Below are positions 53,829-63,192 of a DNA stretch of 64,000 bases, in pieces (positions within the stretch are counted from its first letter, which is position 1; each line of letters begins with the position of its first letter). The translations under genes and the position numbers were made by a program. Source of the stretch: Myxococcus xanthus (lineage in GTDB: Bacteria; Myxococcota; Myxococcia; Myxococcales; Myxococcaceae); the NCBI RefSeq assembly GCF_006402735.1, contig NZ_CP017174.1, positions 2,111,001 to 2,175,000 of the forward strand, read 5' to 3'. The notes under the pieces were generated by a model that made no database searches, had not been told where the DNA came from, and worked only from the letters and a program-made list of their open reading frames with translations.

Positions 53829-55340
53829 ATGGACATTAGACCAGGGGCGGTTCTCGAAGGGCCTGATGGGAAACTTGTTAAAATTGAGGCAATCCTGGGG
53901 CAAGGAGGCTTTGGGCAAGTCTTTGCGGGACGACTGCCAGACGGCACGCAAGTCGCCGTGAAAACTCTGCTTACCGCTGCCCTTCGGGATGATGAGCTTC
54001 GCGTGCTTCAAAACGAAGTTAAGCACGCCGTAGGTATCGAACACCCGAATGTTATTCGTTTACTCTATGTGAACGATGGTGGCTCTTCAGGGGGGAGACC
54101 ACCATACTTCATCATGGAATACATCGAAGGCGGATCGCTACGGACGATGCTGGAGCGTCATCAGGAATCGGGCTCAAGATTCACTATTGATGAGCTACGG
54201 GCGCTGTATCTGCAGATTGCTGAAGGCATGTGCGCTGTGAATAAGCGAGTCGTACATCGGGACCTAAAGCCCGAAAATGTTCTTGTCGCAGCGGGGGAGG
54301 CGCAGTTGAAAATTGCCGACTTTGGGCTCGCAAAGCTCGCTGGCGCTGCGACGCGGTCGGCTTCGTTTAAGGGTTGGGGTACCCCTCCATACCAGGCCCC
54401 CGAGGCATTTGAGGATGGGCCGAACACGCCTGCGATGGATGTCTACGCTGCTGGCGTCATGTTTTTTGAGCTCGCAACACTTGAGTGGCCGATTGAGCCG
54501 AAGAGCGGGGACCGTGGTCCGCTTGCATGGCGGAACGCGCACCTTTTGACTGCGCCAAAAGACATTCGCAAGTTGCGCCCAGAAATGCCGCATGAATTGG
54601 TCCAACTTATTGCTCAGATGATGCAGAAGGATCCTGCGAGACGGCCACCTTCGTGGCTTGATGTCAAGGAGCGCCTCATCGGAGGGCGACACGTCTCAGG
54701 GGGACCTGATGTCAGTGCCCTCCTGAGCAAGGTGACGTCGACATACATTCAGGCGACCGAGAGAGAGGCACGTGCGCGTGAAGCGGCCGAACGCTCAAAA
54801 GAGCGGCAGGCGCTGCTAGAGCAGGCATTTGGCGAGCCGGTCGAGATCCTTCGAGGCTTGGTAGATGCGCTAAACAATGTCACGTCCGTAGGAAAGCTAA
54901 CGCTGAGAGTTCTGGGACCTCTTCACGTTGAGGTGAAGCCTCAGTCCGGTCATGTACGGCTCATTCTAGAGGGGCAGATTATCGACGACTTAGACACCAA
55001 GTCTTCTAATGGGGTGGCCCGTGTCATAGGTAGCGCCAGGCTTGACCCTACTCCCAGTGTGAAGAACCGTGAGGAGATCTACCGAAATCAAGATAGCTTT
55101 GGGAGTTTCAGTCTTGTGTATTTTGTGTCGAGTGCGTCTGAGCGATTCGGCAGGTGGACCCAGATTCGCTTCGAGATTAATCCGTTGATGCGTGAGGTTT
55201 CGTATCCAAGGTGGTTTGCCGTTGATTTTCGGGATCTGTCGCATCAGTTGAAGGTTCTTAATGCGATGGGGAGGTATCAGCATGAGAGGTGTCCTGTTAG
55301 TGATGAGTGGTTTAAGGCGTTGCTTATTCAGATCTTGTGA
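53829..55340 (+). CDS. Serine/threonine protein kinase with unknown C-terminal domain
   Basis: 503 residues from ATG 53829. Kinase domain about 13-285 with every key element: Gly-rich loop GQGGFGQV, Lys in VAVKTL, HRDLKPENVL, DFGLAK, and GTPPYQAPEAF. It should be active. A charged helix (TEREARAREAAERSKERQAL) links to a C-terminal domain of about 170 residues (FGEPVEILRGLVDALNN; LRVLGPLHVEVKP; RGVSYPRWFAVDF-like end) that I cannot assign. No membrane segment. The gene is clearly AT-richer and has different codon use from its neighbours, so it was probably acquired recently. A role in phage defence (Stk2-like) is possible but unsupported. Confidence 0.8.
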   Translation: MDIRPGAVLEGPDGKLVKIEAILGQGGFGQVFAGRLPDGTQVAVKTLLTAALRDDELRVLQNEVKHAVGIEHPNVIRLLYVNDGGSSGGRPPYFIMEYIEGGSLRTMLERHQESGSRFTIDELRALYLQIAEGMCAVNKRVVHRDLKPENVLVAAGEAQLKIADFGLAKLAGAATRSASFKGWGTPPYQAPEAFEDGPNTPAMDVYAAGVMFFELATLEWPIEPKSGDRGPLAWRNAHLLTAPKDIRKLRPEMPHELVQLIAQMMQKDPARRPPSWLDVKERLIGGRHVSGGPDVSALLSKVTSTYIQATEREARAREAAERSKERQALLEQAFGEPVEILRGLVDALNNVTSVGKLTLRVLGPLHVEVKPQSGHVRLILEGQIIDDLDTKSSNGVARVIGSARLDPTPSVKNREEIYRNQDSFGSFSLVYFVSSASERFGRWTQIRFEINPLMREVSYPRWFAVDFRDLSHQLKVLNAMGRYQHERCPVSDEWFKALLIQIL

Positions 55341-55540
55341 GGCTGTCTCCCTGCTCGGGAGCCACGCGGTTGCGTCGGGGATTTGCTGATGAAGGAGCGC
55401 ACGCTGTCTTCGTAATTTCTGGCCGCGTCGCAATCCTGGGGCAGAATGTCGATGGCCACGGCGGGTTAGAGGCTGAGGCCCTCTCGACCGATAGAACGAC
55501 GTACATGGCGTCGCCCCCGTCAAATCGGACATGGTCAGTG

Positions 55541-55880
55541 GGGTGAATTCGCGAGCCGGAACTTGCGCTGGGAGCGCATCTTCAGCCCCATGTGCGGGGG
55601 GCACGGAGTTGTAGTCGTTGAACCAGCGGGGGGAACTGCTTGAGGACCACCTCGGCGCTATCCAGGTGGGCCAGGTGTACGTAGCCGCGCTTGAAGCTCT
55701 TCACGAAGGACTCGGCCATGCCGCTGCTTCCGGGTGAGTAGGCCGGGGTGGTGCGGATGAGGAGCCCCTGGCTGGCCCCGAATTCGCACGTCTCGTGGGC
55801 CGTGTAGGCTGTCCCGTTGTCGGTGAGCCACTCGATGGGGGCGGCGCCAGGTAGCTGCATGGGCCGAAGACTCGGCCGAG
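55541..55880 (-). pseudogene. IS3-type integrase-core fragment, frameshifted
   Basis: Minus strand: IEWLTDNGTAYTAHETCEFG, then TTPAYSPGSSGMAESFVKSF (Glu motif) and, in a second frame, WFNDYNSVPP and GLKMRSQRKFR. These are the last two catalytic motifs and C-terminus of an IS2/IS3-type OrfB. The N-terminal part is missing. Confidence 0.72.
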
Positions 55881-56210
55881 ACAGTCTGAGAACCGTCTCG
55901 GAGAGTCTGCTCCGCCGACGAAATCGTAAGTACCTGGTGAAGGCTGCTCGCGTCTTCGTGTTCTCAGTTAACAGCCACAAGGTGACGAGCAGTCATCGAA
56001 AGGCTCCGGGCCGTCTCGGAGACAGGGAAGCGAAGCAACCCTGGAAGGTACGACATCGAAAGCCCGGGATTTTCAGAATCGACTGCCCGTGGTGGTTAAC
56101 AGAACTGTTAACCACTCTCGGCCTCTCTCTCCCCACAAGGGGCGAAAGAGCGGTCCAGAGAGCCCAATCGGAGGCGGAGGAGAGGGGGCATCTCGCTCTG
56201 CGGAGTAGAC
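55881..56210. other. Region without gene, containing palindromes
   Basis: No coding sequence supported. It contains short repeats with GTCTCGGAGA (about 55895 and 56015) and a strong 24-base palindrome at 56092-56115. It ends where the IS21 terminal repeat begins. Confidence 0.5.
56092..56115. repeat. Perfect 24-base palindrome
   Basis: Arms GTGGTTAACAG and CTGTTAACCAC flank a two-base centre. Length and exactness exceed chance for such GC-rich DNA. It could be a recombinase or regulator binding site, or the end of a lost element. Confidence 0.7.
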
Positions 56211-56289
56211 CTCAATGGTCACGTGAAAACCGGCCAAAGAGGGTCCCTTCAAAACCGGCCAAAGGGAGAGGACCGAGACAGGAGGACTC

Positions 56290-57054
56290 CTACCCCGCGG
56301 ACTCGGAGGTCCGCAACTCCATGGCCCCCTTGGTGCGCCAGCTGCGGGGACCGAATTGGACGACGTGGGCATGGTGCAGCAGACGGTCGAGCATGGCGGC
56401 CACGGCGGCGTTGTCCCCCAAGAGCTTCCCCCAGTCCTCCACTGGCCGGTTGGAGGTGATGAGGGTGGAAGCCTTCTCGTAGCGGCGCATGATGAGCTCG
56501 AGCAGGTCCTCGGCGGCGGTGGCCGGCAGCTTGCGCATGCCGAGGTCATCGATGATGAGCAGAGGCGCGCCGGTGAGCGCATCGAGCTTCTGGCGTCGGG
56601 TGCCTTCGAGGCTTGCTTCGGCGAGCTCCTCGAGCAGGTGGTGCGCCTCGCGGTAGAGGACGCGATGGCCCTGGGACTGGATGACGGCGCGGCCGAGGGC
56701 CTGGGCGATGTGACTCTTGCCGGTGCCTGGAGGGCCAAGGAAGAGCGCGTCCTCGCGCCGCTCCACGAAGCCGCCGGTGGCCAGCTCGAAGACGAGGCGG
56801 CGATTCATCTTCTTGTTGAAGTCGAAGTCGAAGCCGTCGAGCGTCTTGCCCGCGTCGCGGAAGGCGCCCTGCTTGAGGCGGCGTTGGATGAAGCTGTCGC
56901 TTCTGCGAGTCAACTCGTCGTTGACGAGGGCGGAGAGGAAGTCGAGTGGAGCGAGCTTCTCGGCTTGCGCCTGGAGGATGCGGGCCTCGACGGCCTGGGC
57001 CATGCCGGACAGGCGCAAGGTGGTGAGGGCGCGGGTGATTTCGACGAGATTCAT
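56290..57054 (-). CDS. istB: IstB-type transposition helper ATPase
   Basis: 254 residues from ATG 57054, which overlaps the istA stop (ATGA). AAA+ domain with Walker A LGPPGTGKSHIAQAL, Walker B LLIIDDLGMRKL and sensor region LITSNRPVEDW. IstB helps IstA assemble on target DNA. A longer upstream frame is not used. Confidence 0.93.
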   Translation of the reverse strand: MNLVEITRALTTLRLSGMAQAVEARILQAQAEKLAPLDFLSALVNDELTRRSDSFIQRRLKQGAFRDAGKTLDGFDFDFNKKMNRRLVFELATGGFVERREDALFLGPPGTGKSHIAQALGRAVIQSQGHRVLYREAHHLLEELAEASLEGTRRQKLDALTGAPLLIIDDLGMRKLPATAAEDLLELIMRRYEKASTLITSNRPVEDWGKLLGDNAAVAAMLDRLLHHAHVVQFGPRSWRTKGAMELRTSESAG

Positions 57055-58685
57055 GTCTCGGTGTCTCCTGGGTGAGGGGTGGGTTGAGTCAGACGGACGA
57101 TGACGTCGCGGTAGTGGGTGAGCTCGCGGATGAGCGGGTCGACCTGGCGCAGGGTGACGGGAGTGGGCGTGCGTCTTTCGAGGTAGCGGCGCACGAAGCG
57201 GTAGGTGGGGACGCCCACCTCGAGAGCCACCTCGCAGGCGTCGTCCAGGGCAGCGGCGCCGTGCTTCTTCACCAGGGACAGCACGCCCAGGATGCGGCGG
57301 GTGCCCACCTCTCCTTCTCGGCGGTGCACCTCGGCGCAAAGGGCGGCGACGCCGCGTCCGGCCCTGGCGGCGCGCTCGAGAAGTTGCACGGTGGTGCGCG
57401 GCGCGTGGGAAGGCCTGTCCTCCTCGCGTGTGCGGTGGTGGCCGCGAGGGGCCCGGGTGTGCTCCCGGAGCAGTTGCCCCGTAGCGGGCAGCAGCAGGCG
57501 GACGTGGAGGCTGTCCCACTGCACGTGCAGCTTGCGGCCGATGTGTCCCGGGGGCACCGAGTAGTACGCGCCGTCCACCTCGACGTGCCCGTCCAGGTGC
57601 ACCACTCGCTCACCGTAGGCGTAGTAGCGGAAGGGCTCCACGGGCAGGGCCAGCAGCCATGGGCGCTCCTCGCCGAACATGGCGGCCACCTGGCGCTTGG
57701 TGGTGCCGTGGATTCGGGTGTCCGCCCACTTCGCCTCCCACGCGTCGAGGTAGACCTGGGCGGCCTCCAGCGACTCGAAGCGCAGGCCCTTCAGCGGCGT
57801 GCGCTGCGCGTGGCCCACCGCAGACTCCACCTTCCCCTTCCTGTCCGGGTGGCGGACTCGGGCCGGCAGGGCCGTGGCCCCGTAGTGGGCCAGCACGTCC
57901 CGGAAGAGCGGATTGAGGGCCGGCTCGTAGACGTCGGGCGAAAGCACCCCCTCACGCAGGTTGTCCAGCACCACCGTGCGCGTCACGCCTCCCAGCCGCC
58001 GGAAGGCCTCCTCGTGCAACTGCGCCCACGCGCGGCTGGAGGACTTCCAGCACAACAGCCGCACTGACTTGCGGCTGTAGCCCAGCGTCATGACGAACAT
58101 GCGCGTGCGCCGGTATTTCCCCGTCTCCGGGTGGCGCACCATGGGCCCCTCCCCATAGTCCACCTGCGCTTCCTCGCCCGGCGTTGTGTGGATGACGGCC
58201 TTGGCCTCCGGGCCCTGGCTGTCGCGCAACGCCCGGACGAAGCGGCGCACGCTAATGTAGCTGCCCGTGTAGCCCTGCGTGTCGACGAGCTCCTCGTAGA
58301 TGGCGCGCCCGTTGCGGCCCACCTCCAGCCGCTGCCGCACCAGCTCGACGTAGGGCGCGACGATGCTCGCCGATACGTGCCGGACTCCGGCTCGGCTGCG
58401 CGGCATGGAGTCGGTGGTCCCCTCATTGGCCGGTTTTGCTCCGGCGGCCTCGGCCTCCGGCTCACTCGCCTCGGTGGTCCCCTCATTGGCCGGTTTTGAC
58501 TTGCCCCACCGGCGCGGTGGACGGATGCCCACGCCCGCGGCCTTCAGGTAGCCGCTGGCCGTCTCACGGCGCACCCCCGTCGCATCCTCGATACGTCTCA
58601 GACTCCAACCCAACCGCCCCAGGGCGATGACCTGCTGCTTCTTCTCGTCGCTCAAGACGTTGCCCATCCCCCGGGCGGACTCCAC
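57051..58685 (-). CDS. istA: IstA-type DDE transposase
   Basis: 544 residues (or 538 from ATG 58667). HTH at the N-terminus (VIALGRLGWSLRRIEDATGV), integrase core with Asp motif EEAQVDYGEGPMV, LDNLREGV, and the Glu motif HPDRKGKVESAVGHAQ. A KPANEGTT peptide appears twice at about residues 64 and 90. It is encoded by two copies of the element's own terminal-repeat motif within the gene. The rest is intact, so the element is probably mobile. Confidence 0.9.
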   Translation of the reverse strand: MESARGMGNVLSDEKKQQVIALGRLGWSLRRIEDATGVRRETASGYLKAAGVGIRPPRRWGKSKPANEGTTEASEPEAEAAGAKPANEGTTDSMPRSRAGVRHVSASIVAPYVELVRQRLEVGRNGRAIYEELVDTQGYTGSYISVRRFVRALRDSQGPEAKAVIHTTPGEEAQVDYGEGPMVRHPETGKYRRTRMFVMTLGYSRKSVRLLCWKSSSRAWAQLHEEAFRRLGGVTRTVVLDNLREGVLSPDVYEPALNPLFRDVLAHYGATALPARVRHPDRKGKVESAVGHAQRTPLKGLRFESLEAAQVYLDAWEAKWADTRIHGTTKRQVAAMFGEERPWLLALPVEPFRYYAYGERVVHLDGHVEVDGAYYSVPPGHIGRKLHVQWDSLHVRLLLPATGQLLREHTRAPRGHHRTREEDRPSHAPRTTVQLLERAARAGRGVAALCAEVHRREGEVGTRRILGVLSLVKKHGAAALDDACEVALEVGVPTYRFVRRYLERRTPTPVTLRQVDPLIRELTHYRDVIVRLTQPTPHPGDTET

Positions 58686-58771
58686 GTCCTACCCGGGCGT
58701 CAACGTCTCGGCCCTCCCCATTGGCCGGTTTTCAGGGGACCTTCATTGGCTGGTTTTGGGTGACCACTGAG

Positions 58772-59409
58772 GGTGTCCGCAGGCAGTGTGGAGAGGTGAA
58801 ATTTGGTGGGCGCTTTCTCGCGCCTGGGCCATTCGCACAGCAGCCACTGCTCGTCGCCTGGGGCCAGTCCCAGATGGTGGCGGTGGGCGGTACGGACGCG
58901 CAGGGCCGCGAAGCGTGAGCTCCGCGCACCCTTGGCGCCTTCGCGCCAACTGACCGACGTCCAGGCTGTTCGCGGCAGGCCCGCGGCCAGCTTCTCGACG
59001 GCAACGGGCTTCGCCTCGCCATAGCGGTAGCGCGTGCGCGCTGGCCCACTCATTCCCACTGGCTTCGGAGGGATGGGTGGGGGCGCGAATCCCGGAGGCC
59101 AGACGACACAGTCGCCTCGAATGCCGACAACGTACGGCAGCCCACCGCGTGTGAGTTCCTCACGGAACTCGACCTCGATTCCGTACCCCGAGTCTGCGAG
59201 GAACAGGCGCGGCTTCACTCCCTAGCCCAGCGCGCGCTCAAGCAGCCCGAGCGCGATGTCCCGCTTCGTCTCGAATCGCCTTCCAGTAACAGGCCCTTGA
59301 CGTACCAGTCCATCGCCCGTCGCCGCTCCGTGCGGCCCAGGCCTGAGAACATCGACCCGAGGAAGCTCTCCAGCTCTCCCTCCAGCCGCTTCAGCTGCGT
59401 CGGCGTCAT
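58772..59409 (-). pseudogene. IS701-type transposase remnant interrupted by IS21
   Basis: ATG 59409 opens MTPTQLKRLEGELESFLGSM, a typical IS701 start, which holds to about 59283. A deletion follows. Then, in other frames, RDIALGLLERALG, an in-frame TAG and VKPRLFLADSGYGIEVEFRE continue to the edge of IS21 at 58771. The C-terminal part is not found beyond the other side of IS21, so the element was already decayed. Confidence 0.72.
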
Positions 59410-59520
59410 GCCTGGGGAACAGTCTGCCCGCCCTCACGCATTCTTGACGTGAGCAAGTGGTATTGATTTTCGCGTAAGAATAGGAACTGCTGCATGCCTC
59501 GGAGGGCACGAAGCGTCTGG

Positions 59521-61755
59521 CTAACGGATGAGCGGCGGACGGAAACGTATGAGTTCGTCGGCGACCAACTCCGGCCGCTCGCGCTGAGCGGCTTGGATAA
59601 AGGAAAACCCGTTCTCGATCTCCAGCGCCCGACGGCGTATTTTCCAGACCGGATTCGGGTCGGGTTCGGGTGGTCGCGGTACGGAAAACTCCAGGGGATA
59701 CTTGTCGTTGATTTCATTGTTCATCTGCACCATCCGCATTTGGGCGTCCCAGACATCGTCGAAGAAATCCTGCCCGACGATCAAATAACTCGGGGTCATG
59801 TGGACGGTCATGGAGTCGGTCGGGTACTCGGCCTTCTCGCCGTTATAGTCGACGACCGATTCGAATACTCTGACCTCCAGAATGAAGGCATCCCGAAACG
59901 TGTCCGGTTCGAGAGCGCGGATCGTCACGATCGCTTCCCCGGCATGGGCATCGTCGGCACCGCCGGCAAGTGGCTCGAATTGAACGGAAATCCGGAAATG
60001 GGCGCGGCCGTTGCGCGCGTTGTGGAAAATCCGCTCGCCGTTCTCGCCCTCCCGCTCAAATCGGTCCTCGTCGCTGAAGCTGAAATGGCGGATCTGACAG
60101 CAATCGTAAACGTCCGTTTCGAGAACGTAGTCCTTCTCGATCAGTCCGCTCGGAAACGCCGCCGATGGAGCTCCTTCCGGGGGGCGCCTTGAGAAAGGAC
60201 ACAACTCCAAGAACAACCCGGCGACCCACAAACGGTAACCGAGCTGGATTCGGGACCACTCGGCCCGGCGGGCCATTCGGAACCGAAAGGTCTTCTCCAT
60301 TTCACGATGGAAACGCGTTGCGGGATAGGTCTTGTGCGGATCCGCGGCGAAGAGTTTGAGCCGGCCGAGATCGAGGGTCTCGGGAGTCCCACTCCTCACG
60401 ATGGGAAATGGCATGTTGATATGGTCGATGTCGATGATGCGACGGAACCCATAGCTGAATTTTGCATCGGAGAACCTGACGAATTGCGATTCCGTCGGCT
60501 GCGCGGCTGCTATTCGGAACTGTCTTTCGAGATTGGTAAGCGCTTCGATGCCGCACGTCCGGATTACGGAATCGACCAGAGGCGCATGCGCGCTCATGGC
60601 CGCAGCCAGAGCGTTTTCTGGTTCGACCGCTACTGCGGTGTCCCATTGGCCTCCCCACGCTGCGAACGGCAGGTCGGTCCTGGAGTATTTGATCTTGAAA
60701 TCGCCAAACGGTCGGAGCGACGAAATGCCGGTGACGGGATCGACTGCGCCGATGAGGATGCCGTCGGCCGCATGATCCGGATTGGAGCACGGGTTATATA
60801 GATTGTTCCCGCCGTTGATCCCCGCAGCGGGATTGGCGACCAGAATCGAGGCGCGCCATTTCGCGATGAACGTCCGAAGTCCGTCGGCGATTCCCAATAG
60901 CGCTGCGCGATCATAAGCGGTCGAGCGGAACGCCGGTTCGAGCGCCGTGGCGACGATCAGGCGCTCCCGCAGAGCCGAGAATAGCACCTCGATGTAGTGT
61001 CCGGCATCCCAGATGTCGGACGTCAGTTCACGTATGCCAATGGCGTAGGGAGGCACTGTCCCGCCATCAGCGCGCGTTAACGCCGGCGTGCCGGCAGCAT
61101 CGATCCAGTGCCCGGATTCGGGGGCATAACCGTATACGGATTTCTGGAAAGCGATATTCGCTTTATTGGGGTCCAGCATCATCCGAAGGGCATCGTCAAG
61201 GGCGCCCGCACGATCCTTGAGCGCCTCCAGGTTGCCTTGGGATCTCGAGATCCTCACGTTCCATTGCTCGGCGCGCGCCCCTTCATTCGCGACGCGCCAT
61301 CTGAGCGCTTCGTTATACAGACCGCGCTGGTTCTCTCTTGCCAGATAACCGTAGATTTGCTCGATCTGCGCACCGATCTCCTTGAGCCATTCGTCCGTCG
61401 ATCTTTCCTTCGGTCCGAACAGCCCGAACGCCTTCGCGATATCGGCGACGGAGCCCACGATCCCGATCACGGTGACGATGCTCGACGCCAGCTTTATCGC
61501 CCCGCCGATCAGGTTGTACAGTTCTTGTGCGTCGGCCTCACTGTATTTGAGAAATCTCAAGCCCTTGCTGATCGCCTTGAATTCGTCTTTGCTAGGCTTG
61601 AAAAATTCTCCGAGGTCGATGTCGCCGTCACTGCTCCCGCCCTTCTTGAGGAGCGGCTTGTAGTTGACTCGGGCCATTCTTTCCGTCTCGAATATCGGGT
61701 CTCCCGGCTGAAAATGGGAGATCTCGACGCTCTCCGCCCTGAAGCCTCTGCGCAT
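59521..61755 (-). CDS. Unknown 744-residue protein with hydrophobic helix pair
   Basis: Starts at ATG 61755 with AAAGGAGGT ten bases upstream; an ATG at 61791 lacks a ribosome binding site. The N-terminal 70 residues are polar. A hydrophobic region follows (about 83-112: GGAIKLASSIVTVIGIVGSV, AKAFGLFG), then a long helical part (about 120-200, with Trp/Arg/Glu-rich repeats). The remaining 500 residues are mixed beta-rich sequence without signal peptide. The layout recalls helical pore-forming toxins with a hidden hydrophobic hairpin, but no specific family is recognised. The gene is AT-richer than its surroundings. It lies 44 bases after the Cys-rich secreted-protein gene and is probably co-transcribed. 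Confidence 0.7.
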   Translation of the reverse strand: MRRGFRAESVEISHFQPGDPIFETERMARVNYKPLLKKGGSSDGDIDLGEFFKPSKDEFKAISKGLRFLKYSEADAQELYNLIGGAIKLASSIVTVIGIVGSVADIAKAFGLFGPKERSTDEWLKEIGAQIEQIYGYLARENQRGLYNEALRWRVANEGARAEQWNVRISRSQGNLEALKDRAGALDDALRMMLDPNKANIAFQKSVYGYAPESGHWIDAAGTPALTRADGGTVPPYAIGIRELTSDIWDAGHYIEVLFSALRERLIVATALEPAFRSTAYDRAALLGIADGLRTFIAKWRASILVANPAAGINGGNNLYNPCSNPDHAADGILIGAVDPVTGISSLRPFGDFKIKYSRTDLPFAAWGGQWDTAVAVEPENALAAAMSAHAPLVDSVIRTCGIEALTNLERQFRIAAAQPTESQFVRFSDAKFSYGFRRIIDIDHINMPFPIVRSGTPETLDLGRLKLFAADPHKTYPATRFHREMEKTFRFRMARRAEWSRIQLGYRLWVAGLFLELCPFSRRPPEGAPSAAFPSGLIEKDYVLETDVYDCCQIRHFSFSDEDRFEREGENGERIFHNARNGRAHFRISVQFEPLAGGADDAHAGEAIVTIRALEPDTFRDAFILEVRVFESVVDYNGEKAEYPTDSMTVHMTPSYLIVGQDFFDDVWDAQMRMVQMNNEINDKYPLEFSVPRPPEPDPNPVWKIRRRALEIENGFSFIQAAQRERPELVADELIRFRPPLIR

Positions 61756-61799
61756 GATGGGATAACCTCCTTTAGGAATTTGAGACGGCACTCTTCAGT

Positions 61800-62888
61800 C
61801 TACGGGCACTGGGGCCCGCACGTGTGCATCGCGCCAATCCTGCCGCTAGAGTCACTCGTTGGCACGAAACAGCACTTGGGCTGGGAGCCTCCAGAACCGC
61901 CATGAGGAGGTTGGCTTCCTTCTGACTCATAACCGCAAATCCCGTTGTCATATACCTTTCCCGTAAAGCACTGATTATTCCCGCATGGGCGTTCCCCGAT
62001 ATGTCCACATGAATAGCAAAAGCCACCCCCGCACTGGCCAATCAGACAGGAATTAGCCCTGAATCTGCAGCAGGGAAGATGAGGAAAGCCACAGGCCTCA
62101 CAGATGCGCTTTGGATTGCAAACCGAGTAGATACAAGTGCCATCGGACAAGCACGGTTGGTTCACTCTTCCTGCCGGGACACAGGTTGCACCGGTTGCAG
62201 GGTGAGGAGCGGACTCTCCTCTGCATCGTGGATAGTTTTCGCAAACACGTTGCCCCACCTCGCCGCACGCGACACATGTGCCGTTGGGGTCCTCCACCAA
62301 CTTGTCGGCGCACGCGCGCCCACGGGGGCAGCCAGGTTGCCCTTCCAGCCCACAGGCACGACACGTCCCTCGCTCGAAGTGAGAATCTGGCGTGAAATCA
62401 CAATAGAGCGAAGGAGAGAGACAACTGGCTTGAGCGATCCCTGGCTGCGGTCCGCAACAAGCGTCTTCGGCACGAAGCCCGCAATTTGCCTGACAGCGCC
62501 TGGTTTCAGGAACGCATGCCGAGTCGGCACACATTTCGCGCACCATGGGACCAGTCGGGACATAGACTTTTCCATCACTCGTCCATCGAGGTGCACGGGT
62601 TTCGGGCCCATCGCAACACACCTGGCCTGCAGCTCCACAGGGCGCCTGGCACGTTTCGCTTACCAAATCACAACCGAGCCCGGATTTGCAATTAACGAGT
62701 TGCTCCGACGAGGCTGAACCCGAGAGTGCTCCCCTTGGACGGCAACACCTCTCTCCCGGGCCTCCACAGCGAGACAGCAAGTCCGGGCCATTGAAGCGTC
62801 GAAGCACATCAGGTTGGGCCGATGCTGACATTGAAAGGAACCACGCAACGATAGCAGCAAGCGAATACACTCGAGAGAAGAGAACCAT
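61800..62888 (-). CDS. Cys-rich secreted protein, 44 cysteines
   Basis: 362 residues from ATG 62888 (CAGGAGCC before it). Signal peptide MVLFSRVYSLAAIVAWFLSM ending SASAQ. The mature part has 44 cysteines in repeats of the type C-x-A-C-G-x-x-G-Q-x-x-C, at least six times (CQAPCGAAGQVCC, CQANCGLRAEDACC, CRACGLEGQPGC, CVACGEVGQRVC, CEACGFPHLPCC, CYSCGHIGERPC). It should form a disulphide-locked rod outside the cytoplasm. Similar small repeat proteins are common on myxobacterial surfaces; role unknown. It precedes the 744-residue gene. Confidence 0.82.
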   Translation of the reverse strand: MVLFSRVYSLAAIVAWFLSMSASAQPDVLRRFNGPDLLSRCGGPGERCCRPRGALSGSASSEQLVNCKSGLGCDLVSETCQAPCGAAGQVCCDGPETRAPRWTSDGKVYVPTGPMVREMCADSACVPETRRCQANCGLRAEDACCGPQPGIAQASCLSPSLYCDFTPDSHFERGTCRACGLEGQPGCPRGRACADKLVEDPNGTCVACGEVGQRVCENYPRCRGESAPHPATGATCVPAGRVNQPCLSDGTCIYSVCNPKRICEACGFPHLPCCRFRANSCLIGQCGGGFCYSCGHIGERPCGNNQCFTGKVYDNGICGYESEGSQPPHGGSGGSQPKCCFVPTSDSSGRIGAMHTCGPQCP

Positions 62889-62955
62889 AGAGGCTCCTGT
62901 GCGCCGCAGCGGCAGCAGCCAACTTCCTATATCCACATGTGCGGTAGTGAGGGCA

Positions 62956-63192
62956 TCAGCCGAGAACAGGTCTTCGTTCAACCGAGGGAAACCTAGCGTG
63001 GGCGGCAACCACCATTATCGTTGGCGACAGCAGGACTTTCACTGCGCTTGGTCGCATGGAGGCATCTGACTGATTCCCAGTCGACCCTTCCCTGTCACGA
63101 TGGAAAGTATCGAATAGTATCTGCGTGCTCTGGGGCTCGTTCTTACGGCGCTTCACCACATAGTTGAAGATGGGCCACACCACTGCGGCCAC
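62956..63192 (-). other. Unresolved short frame at gene junction
   Basis: About 78 codons (VVWPIFNYVVKRRKNEPQST...) lie between the Cys-rich gene and the Ig-like gene. They resemble protein only weakly and share sequence with the end of the right-hand gene in another frame. I cannot tell whether this is a gene or a remnant. Confidence 0.25.

Larger units (their letters stand above)
56211..58771 (-). mobile_element. IS21-family insertion sequence, apparently complete
   Basis: About 2.56 kb with ends CTCAATGGTCACGTGAAAAC (left) and the complement of CTCAGTGGTCACCCAAAACC (right). Multiple copies of AAAACCGGCCAA lie inside each end (56226, 56251; complement at 58719, and a variant at 58742), as usual for IS21. 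Two more copies lie inside istA. It is inserted in an IS701-type remnant. Confidence 0.85.

Noticed and set aside
55337..55546. Short plus-strand frame after the kinase gene
   Set aside because: No ribosome binding site and no protein-like conservation pattern visible; both strands are equally open here.
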